Positions 1 through 8,260 of a stretch of 32,820 nt of DNA are shown here, one piece after another; the first letter of the stretch is position 1, and each line of letters starts with the position of its first letter. The stretch is from Pseudomonas protegens (GTDB taxonomy: Bacteria > Pseudomonadota > Gammaproteobacteria > Pseudomonadales > Pseudomonadaceae). The position numbers and the translations under genes were made by a program. Below the pieces are notes generated by a model. That model had not been told where the DNA came from. It made no database searches and saw only the letters and a list, made by a program, of their open reading frames with translations. The stretch covers positions 40,112-72,931 of the forward strand of contig NZ_MOAK01000073.1 of NCBI RefSeq assembly GCF_003732485.1. Direction: 5' to 3'.

Positions 1-19
1 GCAAGGTAGAAGTGGGCAT
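1..19 (-). CDS. glpD: Glycerol-3-phosphate dehydrogenase GlpD, first codons only (cut by window edge)
   Basis: An ATG on the minus strand at 19 opens a frame reading MPTSTL that runs off the left edge. It is preceded by GAGG about 7 bases upstream. Pseudomonas GlpD, the membrane-associated FAD-dependent sn-glycerol-3-phosphate dehydrogenase, begins with these residues as I recall it, and glpD follows glpR in this genus. Only six complete codons are visible, so the call rests on the start, the ribosome binding site and synteny. Confidence 0.75.
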
Positions 20-50
20 CGACAGGCCTCGTGTTACTTTGATATTTGAA

Positions 51-80
51 TTCGAACATTAATGTTCATTTTCGAAAATA
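51..80. promoter_or_regulatory. Candidate GlpR operator upstream of glpD (proximal)
   Basis: TTCGAACATT at 51-60 abuts its imperfect inverted copy AATGTTCATT at 61-70, followed by TTCGAAAATA at 71-80. The half-site AATGTTCGAA matches the GlpR half-site known from enterobacteria (WATGTTCGWT). It lies 32 bases before the glpD start, where repressor binding would block transcription. Confidence 0.55.
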
Positions 81-154
81 CTAGCGCATAAAGATCGGCG
101 CATCCAGCGCGCTTCGATTGAAAAAACTGATCGAAGCAGGGCTAAAGGAAAGTT

Positions 155-164
155 TTCGAACATT
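155..164. promoter_or_regulatory. Candidate GlpR half-operator, distal copy
   Basis: The 10-mer TTCGAACATT recurs exactly at 155-164, identical to 51-60 and 104 bases away. Two separated copies in the glpR-glpD intergenic region would suit cooperative or looping repression by GlpR. The rest of the 20-293 gap shows an 8-bp inverted repeat (111-118 with 130-137) and no coding potential. Confidence 0.45.
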
Positions 165-293
165 ATCGAGGAGTAACTGTAGCCGCTGCTGTTGCTTTGG
201 GCTGTAGGGCGGGGATCGGCCGCGGCGATTTCGAAAGCGATGAAGCGTCGAGGCTCGTCGTTCGAGCGCGGCCGGATCCGCAGGGTAGACGGG

Positions 294-1049
294 TCAGACC
301 ACTTCGAGGCGGATCTTGTGTTGGTTGAGCAGTTGACTCAGGGCCGGTACCGGTTGCTGGTCGGTGACCAGGCAATCGATCAGGCTGATGGGACCGAGGC
401 GGATCATGGCGTTGCGCCCGAACTTGCTGGAGTCGGCGGCGAGGATCACTTGCCGGGCGTTGGCGATGATCGCCTGGGATACCCGCACTTCCTGATAGTC
501 GAAGTCCAGCAGGCTGCCGTCCTCGTCGATGCCGCTGATGCCCACCAGGGCGAAGTCGACCTTGAACTGGTTGATGAAGTCGACGCTGGCCTGGCCGACC
601 ACGCCGCCGTCACGGCGGACATTGCCGCCAGTGAGCAGCACATCGAAATCATCCTTGGCGCTGAGCATCGAGGCCACGTGCAGGTTGTTGGTGATGATCT
701 TCAGGTGGCTGTGGTTGAGCAGGGCGCGGGCGATGGATTCGGTAGTGGTGCCGATATTGATGAACAGCGAGGCGTGATCGGGGATCTGCGCGGCAACGGC
801 TTCGCCGATGCGTTGCTTTTCGTCGCGCATCTGGTCGGCACGCATGGCGTAGGCGGTGTTTTCGACGCTGGAATCATAGGCTGCGCCACCGTGATAGCGG
901 CGCAGCAGATTGGCTTCCGCCAGCTGATTGATATCGCGGCGGATGGTTTGCGGAGTCACAACGAACAGCTGGGCCAATTCCTCGATGCTGACGTAACCGC
1001 GTTCGCGGACCAGATCGAGGATTTGTTGCTGACGGGGAGGCAGATTCAT
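294..1049 (-). CDS. glpR: Glycerol-3-phosphate regulon repressor GlpR (DeoR family)
   Basis: The 251-residue protein has the DeoR-family plan. An N-terminal winged HTH lies at about residues 5-60 (RQQQILDLV, then TIRRDINQL, the recognition helix) and a DeoR C-terminal sugar-phosphate sensor domain follows, with the IGTTTESIA phosphate-binding loop near residue 98. GlpR represses glpD, glpK and glpF, and glycerol 3-phosphate relieves it. The ATG at 1049 is preceded by AAGGAAG at good spacing. The gene sits between glpK (95 bases upstream) and glpD downstream, the standard Pseudomonas order. Length and both domains are normal. Confidence 0.95.
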   Translation of the reverse strand: MNLPPRQQQILDLVRERGYVSIEELAQLFVVTPQTIRRDINQLAEANLLRRYHGGAAYDSSVENTAYAMRADQMRDEKQRIGEAVAAQIPDHASLFINIGTTTESIARALLNHSHLKIITNNLHVASMLSAKDDFDVLLTGGNVRRDGGVVGQASVDFINQFKVDFALVGISGIDEDGSLLDFDYQEVRVSQAIIANARQVILAADSSKFGRNAMIRLGPISLIDCLVTDQQPVPALSQLLNQHKIRLEVV

Positions 1050-1144
1050 GGGGCTTCCTTTGGGCTGCCGTGCAAAATTTGCCCATGATGCCGCAGGAAT
1101 CCCCTCCCTACCAGTTACAAGCAGTTACCAATCCACGGCTTGGC

Positions 1145-2710
<1,566 letters not shown>

Positions 2711-2726
2711 TCACGCGCCGCGAGAT

Positions 2727-3575
2727 TCAAGAAACTTTGACTTTGCCATCTACGGCCGGTTCGGCCTCGGAGGCAGCGACAGCGCTGGGCAGATGCCGGG
2801 CAATCAGCCCGCGATAGGCCGCAGCACCGAGGCAGGCACCCAGGATCGGGGCAAAGATCGGTACCAGGAAATACGGAATGTCACGGCCGCCGGTGAAGGA
2901 GATTTCACCCCAGCCAGTCACGAACGTCATCAGTTTAGGGCCGAAGTCCCGTGCCGGGTTCATGGCGAAGCCGGTCAGCGGACCCATTGCGCTGCCGATC
3001 ACGGCAATCAGCAGGCCGATCAGCAGCGGCGCCATCGGGCCGCGAGGCAGGCCGTTGTTGTCATCGGTCAGGGACATGATCACCCCCATGAGAATCGCGG
3101 TGATCACCACTTCCACCAGGAACGCCTGGGCAGTGGACAGCGCCGGGTTGGGGAAGGTGGAGAACACCGAGGCCAGTTCCAGGCTGGCCTGGGAGCCACG
3201 GATCATCTGGTGGGCTTGTTCGAAATCGAAGAATAGATTGCTGTACAGCGTGTAAACCAACAGCGCCGCGCAGAAGGCGCCGGCGACCTGGGCCAGGATG
3301 TAGAACGGCAGTTTGCGTTTTTCAAAGTCGGCGAACAGGCACAGGGCGATGCTAACAGCCGGATTCAGGTGAGCGCCGGAGACCCCGGCGGTCAGGTAGA
3401 TCGCCATGCTCACGCCGATCCCCCAGATGATGCTGATTTCCCACAGGCCGAAGCTGGCACCCGCGACCTTGAGCGCGGCGACACAACCGGTTCCGAAGAA
3501 GATCAATAGTGCAGTACCCAGGAACTCGGCCATGCATTGGCCCGATAGCGACGGTTGTTGCAGAGCAGTTGTCAT
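2727..3575 (-). CDS. glpF: Glycerol uptake facilitator GlpF (aquaglyceroporin)
   Basis: This 282-residue MIP-family channel carries both half-helix motifs, NPA at residues 71-73 (GAHLNPAVS) and 206-208 (GFAMNPARD), and about six hydrophobic membrane segments. It lets glycerol diffuse into the cell, where GlpK traps it. The frame stays open upstream to 3656, but I place the start at 3575 because the protein there begins MTTALQQPSL just before the first membrane segment and AGGT lies about 6 bases upstream. A candidate Crc/Hfq CA motif overlaps the leader next to that ribosome binding site. It is the first gene of the glp run. Confidence 0.95.
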   Translation of the reverse strand: MTTALQQPSLSGQCMAEFLGTALLIFFGTGCVAALKVAGASFGLWEISIIWGIGVSMAIYLTAGVSGAHLNPAVSIALCLFADFEKRKLPFYILAQVAGAFCAALLVYTLYSNLFFDFEQAHQMIRGSQASLELASVFSTFPNPALSTAQAFLVEVVITAILMGVIMSLTDDNNGLPRGPMAPLLIGLLIAVIGSAMGPLTGFAMNPARDFGPKLMTFVTGWGEISFTGGRDIPYFLVPIFAPILGACLGAAAYRGLIARHLPSAVAASEAEPAVDGKVKVS

Positions 3576-3587
3576 TGTGAACCTCGA

Positions 3588-3600
3588 TTTTTGTTGTTGT
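3588..3600 (-). promoter_or_regulatory. Candidate Crc/Hfq CA motif in glpF leader
   Basis: Read on the minus strand this is ACAACAACAAAAA, just upstream of the AGGT ribosome binding site of glpF. It contains AACAACAA, a match to the AANAANAA motif bound by Hfq/Crc in Pseudomonas catabolite repression. Translation of a secondary-carbon importer is a typical target. No experimental evidence is available here. Confidence 0.5.
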
Positions 3601-3717
3601 CTGGCGCTGCTGCAAAAGGCATGGAGCGCGACTTCCAACGAAGACGGAATCCCCATTCCGGCCTCGTCTTGCTACTGGGTGCAACGTTGGATCTACCGCA
3701 GGATATTCAGAAACGAA

Positions 3718-3746
3718 AAAATATAGACAAGAAACACCGCTGTCAA
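3718..3746 (-). promoter_or_regulatory. Candidate sigma-70 promoter for glpF(K)
   Basis: On the minus strand a perfect TTGACA (3741-3746) is followed by TATATT at 15 bases (3720-3725) or TATTTT at 17 bases (3718-3723). Just upstream, 3748-3772 contains TCG-centred sequence vaguely like GlpR half-sites. The rest of the 3576-3946 gap holds no gene that I can support. Confidence 0.5.
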
Positions 3747-3946
3747 AGGTCGAAAGTGAACGAGTGGTCATTTTATAGATATCAATCAAATGAATGATCC
3801 TGGGTAGCAGTCTCGGGGGTGACAGAGGCTGCTGCGCTGGCAGCTACGAGAGGCGGTTATCAAGGCCTGGAATAGAGCCTTTTGCTGATGAATGACCTAA
3901 AATTCGCCCGCTTGGTTTTACCTTTCCGTCCCCCCTTGGAGCTGCC

Positions 3947-4417
3947 ATGACCCCTGCACTGGACCTGCTGAAAAAAGTTCGCGCCGAACATCGCATCCAC
4001 AGTTACGAACATGACCCCAAGGCTGCGTCCTACGGCCTGGAGGCGGCAGAGAAGCTCAATCTCGATCCGGCGCAAGTGTTCAAGACCTTGCTGGCCTGCA
4101 GTGAAAAGGGCGAATTGCTGGTGGCGGTGGTGCCGGTCGTCGGAAGTCTTGACTTGAAGGCCCTGGCCCAGGCGGCTGGGGTCAAGAAAGCCGAAATGGC
4201 CGACCCGGCCGCGGCCCAGCGTGCCACCGGTTATCTGCTGGGAGGCATCAGTCCGCTGGGGCAGAAGAAACGACTGCGGACCTTTATCGACAACAGTGCC
4301 CAGCCGTTGGCCAGTATTTTCGTCAGTGCCGGTCGCCGTGGCCTGGAAGTGGAGTTGGCTGCAGCCGTGTTGGCCGAGCACACCCAGGCGAAGTTCGCCG
4401 ACATCGGTCGTCCTTGA
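3947..4417 (+). CDS. ybaK: YbaK/EbsC family Cys-tRNA(Pro) deacylase
   Basis: This 156-residue single-domain protein of the YbaK trans-editing family has Lys46 in AQVFKTLLA at the position of the essential lysine of YbaK. The family motifs VVPVVGSLDLKAL and ATGYLLGGISPLG are also present. The protein removes cysteine wrongly attached to tRNA(Pro) in the cytoplasm. The start follows GGAG at 6-7 bases. Length is normal. It precedes a PhzF-family gene by 120 bases and the two may be co-transcribed, with no evident functional link. Confidence 0.9.
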   Translation: MTPALDLLKKVRAEHRIHSYEHDPKAASYGLEAAEKLNLDPAQVFKTLLACSEKGELLVAVVPVVGSLDLKALAQAAGVKKAEMADPAAAQRATGYLLGGISPLGQKKRLRTFIDNSAQPLASIFVSAGRRGLEVELAAAVLAEHTQAKFADIGRP

Positions 4418-4537
4418 ACCCAGGCGTCGGCAGCGGCTCGGGCCGCTGCTGTATGGCGGAAAATCTTCCCTTCTGTGTCTGTCGGGTTCCTTGTTCCGGG
4501 ACTCATGCTTGCGGCCGACTATCCAAGGAGAACGGTG

Positions 4538-5320
4538 ATGCCGCTTGAGTTCCAGCAGATCGATGCCTTCAGTGACCGACCCTTCGCCGGCAATCCAGCC
4601 ATGGTTTACCGGCTTGATGCGTGGCTTGACGATGCGCTGATGCAGCGGATCGCTGCCGAGCACAACCTGGCGGAAACCGCTTTTGTGGTGCGTGAGGCGC
4701 AAGGCTGGCGAATTCGCTGGTTTACTCCGACCACCGAAGTGCCCCTGTGCGGGCACGCCACCCTGGCCAGTGCCTTTGTGTTGTTCGAGGTCTATGGCGA
4801 GCGGACGCAGCGCATCGATTTTCAGAGCCGTTCCGGGCCCTTGAGTGTCACCCGTGAAGACGGGCTGCTATGGCTTGATTTCCCTTTGCGCAGCCCCCGC
4901 AGCCAGGCAGGGCTGGAGGAGGTGGCGCGGATACTGGGCGCCCGAGTCGTCGAGTTGCAGAGCGCCAATGAGCTGTTGGCGGTGCTGGAGTCGGAGCAGG
5001 CGGTGCGTGATTGCCGGCCGGATATGGCGGAACTGGCGAAATTGCCCTGGCCTGGAGTGATCGTCACTGCGCGTGGGGACCGGCATGACTTTGTTTCGCG
5101 GTATTTTGCCCCGGCCATTGGCATCGATGAGGACCCGGTGACCGGTTCGACCCATTGCTGCCTGACGCCTTACTGGGTACGGCAATTGGATAAGCAGCAG
5201 TTGAGCGCTTATCAGTGTTCGGCGCGAGGTGGAGCGTTGTTCTGTCGGTTAGAGGGAGAGCGGGTGAAGATCGGTGGCCATGCTCGACTGATTGCCAGCG
5301 GGCAGTTGCATCTGGAATGA
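4538..5320 (+). CDS. PhzF family isomerase/epimerase-like protein
   Basis: The 260-residue protein has the PhzF two-lobed fold signature. The N-terminal segment is QQIDAFSDRPFAGNPA, and Glu46 in HNLAETAFV corresponds to the catalytic acid of PhzF. CGHATLASA is in the first half and DEDPVTGSTHCCLTPYW in the second. PhzF itself isomerises DHHA in phenazine synthesis, but most members next to no phz genes, as here, have unknown substrates. The frame opens at 4475, but the ATG at 4538 follows a strong AAGGAG and begins exactly at the conserved N-terminus. A REP hairpin lies just downstream. Confidence 0.88.
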   Translation: MPLEFQQIDAFSDRPFAGNPAMVYRLDAWLDDALMQRIAAEHNLAETAFVVREAQGWRIRWFTPTTEVPLCGHATLASAFVLFEVYGERTQRIDFQSRSGPLSVTREDGLLWLDFPLRSPRSQAGLEEVARILGARVVELQSANELLAVLESEQAVRDCRPDMAELAKLPWPGVIVTARGDRHDFVSRYFAPAIGIDEDPVTGSTHCCLTPYWVRQLDKQQLSAYQCSARGGALFCRLEGERVKIGGHARLIASGQLHLE

Positions 5321-5333
5321 CGGTGCCGGGTGT

Positions 5334-5390
5334 TTCGCCGGCAAGCCGGCTCCTGCAGTGCGCTGTTGTAGGAGCTGGCTTGTCGGCGAA
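5334..5390. repeat. Inverted REP pair (REPIN-like)
   Basis: A 24-base REP unit at 5334-5357 (TTCGCCGGCAAGCCGGC...) faces an inverted, diverged copy at 5367-5390 (TGTAGGAGCTGGCTTG...), separated by 9 bases. It fills the space between the convergent phzF-like and ABC ATPase genes and could also end transcripts from both sides. Confidence 0.85.
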
Positions 5391-5396
5391 GGCGGC

Positions 5397-6506
5397 TCAA
5401 TGCGCGCTGCTGTAGCGGCGCACTCCTGAATCGCTGTGCGGAATCTGCGCCGCGGTGCTGCCCGAGGCCTGGAACAGCACCAAGTGTTCTGCAGCGACCC
5501 GAATGCCCACATCCGCTCCCACTTGATGGTCGGCATGGCTGGGGAAGATCGATTCCAGCTGGCTGCCGGTTGGCAGTTGCAGGCGATACAGGGTCGAGGC
5601 GCCGAGGAAGGTCTTGCCGACGATCCGTGCTTTCAGGGCGCTGTCCGGTGCATAGACGATATCGTCGGGGCGCAGCAGTACGTCCACCGCCCCACCTGCC
5701 GGCCAGGTGTAGGCCCGGTTGCCCTGCAGCACACCCAGTTCGGTCTGCACCGATTCCGGGCTGCTCAACTGGCCACGAATGAAGTAGCCCTGGCCAATGA
5801 AGCTGGCGACAAAGGGCGTCTGCGGTTCGTGATAGAGGTTGTAGGGCGTATCCCACTGTTCCAGGCGACCTTCCTTGAACACCCCGACCTGATCGCTCAC
5901 GGCAAAGGCTTCTTCCTGGTCGTGGGTGACCAGGATTGCACTGGTACCCCGAGCCTTGAGGATGTCGCGCACTTCATGGCTGAGCTTGCGGCGCAGTTCA
6001 CCATCGAGGTTGGAGAAGGGTTCGTCCAGCAACAGCAGTTGTGGTTCCGGCGCCAGGGCACGGGCCAGGGCTACTCGCTGCTGTTGGCCGCCAGACAGCT
6101 CGTGGGGGAAGCGCTGACCGAGGTTCTTCAGGTTGACCAGTTCCAGCAATTCAGCGACCACCCGGTCTTTCTGCGGGTGCTTGCGGATGCCGAAGGCAAT
6201 GTTGTCCGCCACACACAGATGTGGGAACAGGGCGTAGTCCTGGAACACCATGCCGATCCGACGTTTCTCCGGCGCCAGGGTGAAGCCGGCACTGGAGATG
6301 GTTTCTCCGGCCAACTGGATCTCGCCCTCGTGTACGGGCTCGAATCCGGCAATGGCCCGCAGGGTGGTGGTCTTGCCGCAGCCGGATGAGCCCAGCAGGC
6401 AACCGATATCACCGGCATTGAGGTGCAGATTGAGGTTTTGCACCACTCGTTGGTCCTGATAGCCGCATGCCAGATTGCGCAGGTTCAGCAGTAATGGCTG
6501 GCTCAT
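5397..6506 (-). CDS. ABC transporter ATP-binding protein (FbpC/PotA-like, with TOBE domain)
   Basis: This 369-residue ATPase has Walker [10 protein letters not shown] (39-47), the Q-loop in VFQDYALFP, signature LSGGQ (137-141), Walker B LLLLDEP (157-163) and the switch His195. The remaining roughly 130 residues are the TOBE-type regulatory domain of importers for ferric iron, spermidine or related substrates. No permease or binding-protein gene is in the window, so the substrate is unknown. Its start overlaps the argF stop by 4 bases, implying coupled translation. It resembles the Fe3+/putrescine class most, and the exact class is uncertain. Confidence 0.85.
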   Translation of the reverse strand: MSQPLLLNLRNLACGYQDQRVVQNLNLHLNAGDIGCLLGSSGCGKTTTLRAIAGFEPVHEGEIQLAGETISSAGFTLAPEKRRIGMVFQDYALFPHLCVADNIAFGIRKHPQKDRVVAELLELVNLKNLGQRFPHELSGGQQQRVALARALAPEPQLLLLDEPFSNLDGELRRKLSHEVRDILKARGTSAILVTHDQEEAFAVSDQVGVFKEGRLEQWDTPYNLYHEPQTPFVASFIGQGYFIRGQLSSPESVQTELGVLQGNRAYTWPAGGAVDVLLRPDDIVYAPDSALKARIVGKTFLGASTLYRLQLPTGSQLESIFPSHADHQVGADVGIRVAAEHLVLFQASGSTAAQIPHSDSGVRRYSSAH

Positions 6507-7426
6507 GCGTGGTGGTACGCCGGCTCGACGAGAAACTCGAGCAGGGCCTTTTGTGCATGGAGACGGTTTTCCGCCTGGTCCCAGGCTACCGAGCGTGGGT
6601 CATCCAGCAGGTCGAGGCTGATTTCCTCGCCACGGTGGGCGGGCAGGCAATGCATGAACAATACGTCCGGCGCTGCCAGGTCGAGCAGGGCGCGGTTCAC
6701 CTGGAATGGTGCGAACAGCTTGAGGCGCTTGGCGGTTTCCTCTTCCTGACCCATGGAGGTCCAGACGTCGGTGCTCACCAGGTGGGCGCCTGTCACCGCT
6801 TCGCGAGGATCGCGGACGATGGTCACGCGATCGCCGGCCAGGGCGACAAATTCCGGGTTCGGCTCGTAGCCCTCAGGGCAAGCGATGCGCAGTTGGAAAT
6901 CGAACTGCATGGCCGCTTCTATATAGCTGTTGCACATGTTGTTGCCATCGCCGATCCAGGCCACGGTCTTGCCCTGGATCGAGCCGCGATGTTCAAGGAA
7001 GGTCTGCATGTCCGCCAACAGCTGGCAGGGGTGCAGGTCATCGGACAGGCCGTTGATCACCGGTACCCGGGAATTGGCCGCAAATTCGGTCAGGGTGCTA
7101 TGGGCAAAGGTGCGGATCATCACCGCGTCGAGCATGCGCGACATGACGATGGCGCAGTCGCCGATGGGCTCGCCGCGTCCCAGTTGGGTATCCCGTGGCG
7201 AAAGGAAGATGGCCTGGCCGCCCAGTTGGATCATGCCGGCTTCGAAAGACAGTCGGGTACGGGTCGACGACTTCTCGAAAATCATGCCGAGCACACGATT
7301 TTTCAAGGGCTCGAAGAGTACGCCGCGGTTACGCAGGTCCTTCAGCTCGATGCCTCGACGAATCACACTGACCAGCTCTTCGGGCGTGCAATCCATCAGG
7401 GAGAGAAAGTGCCTTGCGCTCATCAT
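6503..7426 (-). CDS. argF: Anabolic ornithine carbamoyltransferase ArgF
   Basis: The 307-residue enzyme makes citrulline from ornithine and carbamoyl phosphate in arginine synthesis. The carbamoyl-phosphate motif STRTR is at 54-58, followed by [12 protein letters not shown], and the ornithine-side motif [12 protein letters not shown] is near the C-terminus. Length and sequence fit the anabolic pseudomonad enzyme rather than the catabolic ArcB. Two adjacent ATGs (7426, 7423) follow AAGGTAG and either may be used. A candidate ArgR site lies upstream, and a downstream ABC ATPase overlaps by 4 bases. Confidence 0.96.
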   Translation of the reverse strand: MMSARHFLSLMDCTPEELVSVIRRGIELKDLRNRGVLFEPLKNRVLGMIFEKSSTRTRLSFEAGMIQLGGQAIFLSPRDTQLGRGEPIGDCAIVMSRMLDAVMIRTFAHSTLTEFAANSRVPVINGLSDDLHPCQLLADMQTFLEHRGSIQGKTVAWIGDGNNMCNSYIEAAMQFDFQLRIACPEGYEPNPEFVALAGDRVTIVRDPREAVTGAHLVSTDVWTSMGQEEETAKRLKLFAPFQVNRALLDLAAPDVLFMHCLPAHRGEEISLDLLDDPRSVAWDQAENRLHAQKALLEFLVEPAYHHA

Positions 7427-7529
7427 TAACTACCTTTTTGCAACGGACCGCAGATTCTCAAAGCCTTGTTTAATCGAACAACGGGCTGGACCTGCGGCGA
7501 AAGCCGCACGGGGCGACGAAATAGGGGAA

Positions 7530-7567
7530 GGCGCGATCTTATAATTAAATGTCGCGTCTTACCAATA
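7530..7567. promoter_or_regulatory. Candidate ArgR operator upstream of argF
   Basis: TGTCGC at 7550-7555 is followed after 8 bases by AA (7564-7565), fitting the P. aeruginosa ArgR half-site TGTCGC-N8-AA as I remember it. A degenerate copy, CGCGATCTTATAAT (7532-7545), precedes CGCGTCTTACCAAT (7553-7566) with a pitch of 21. The site is about 100 bases before argF. The rest of the gap to 7835 shows nothing I can name. Confidence 0.45.
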
Positions 7568-7835
7568 GTGCTACGGCGATTATGGGCATGAGAGGTCAGG
7601 ACGCGATTGCGCTGACGCTTTTGAGACCAGTTTCCAGACAGCAGCCGGGCATTTGTACACTGCCCCGACGCGCCTTGGCAATCCAGTGGGGCGCCGGCTG
7701 TACGCTTGCAGTCGTTTTCTGACCTGTGGGCCGAGATCGCTGTCCTGGGCATTTTGAGGGTCGCCAACCTGAAACATTTCCTAATGCAAAGTGCTGAGGT
7801 TATAAAGGCGAATCTGCGGCAGGGACAGGTGTGCG

Positions 7836-8126
7836 ATGGAGTCCAAGGAGCAACAACTGATGACGCTGTTGGGGCTCACGGCCCGGGCGCTCACTGACAT
7901 GACGGCCTCAATGACTGCGTTTTCTTTCGAATTGCTGCGCAGTGAGGATCCCGTGACCCGTGCTGCCGCACGCAAGATGGTCGATCGAATGATGACCCTC
8001 AGCGCCGGTCTGGATGAGCATTGGCGATTGCTGGCCGAGCTGTCGGGAGGCTATGCCGAGCAGGGGCCCATAGACTCCACGGCGCAAGTCTCAATGGATG
8101 GCCCGCCGCGCTTGCCACCGAACTGA
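7836..8126 (+). CDS. Small conserved-looking hypothetical protein, 96 aa
   Basis: I do not recognise a named family. The 96-residue product is mostly helical: residues 1-30 are amphipathic (MESKEQQLMTLLGLTARALT), and 35-70 hold an arginine/methionine-rich helix (AAARKMVDRMMTLSAGLDEHW). It has no signal peptide, no clear membrane span and no cysteines. The ATG follows AGGGACAGG at 9-10 bases. It lies alone between divergent argF and the molybdopterin oxidoreductase gene 134 bases downstream, on the same strand. Codon usage matches the neighbours, so I believe it is a real gene of unknown role. Confidence 0.7.
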   Translation: MESKEQQLMTLLGLTARALTDMTASMTAFSFELLRSEDPVTRAAARKMVDRMMTLSAGLDEHWRLLAELSGGYAEQGPIDSTAQVSMDGPPRLPPN

Positions 8127-8260
8127 CAGCACAGATCATGGCTGGGGCTGATGGCCCTGAATTCATGGGACGAACGTCGCTGGTGTCGGCAGAGGTCAGC
8201 CGCCATAGTTTTTGCTTCCTGCGGCCCCTACGGGTCGCCTTCAAACAATAGAGACTGGCC

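Noticed and set aside
111..137. Inverted repeat as a glpR terminator
   Set aside because: The T-rich run is in the loop and not after the stem on the minus strand, so it does not fit a Rho-independent terminator.
3576..3656. 27-residue N-terminal extension of GlpF
   Set aside because: The extra residues are not family-like and the internal ATG has the ribosome binding site and the CA motif before it.
4860..5320. PhzF-like gene as part of a phenazine cluster
   Set aside because: No phzA, B, C, D, E or G homologue is near. Isolated PhzF-fold proteins are widespread and not phenazine enzymes.
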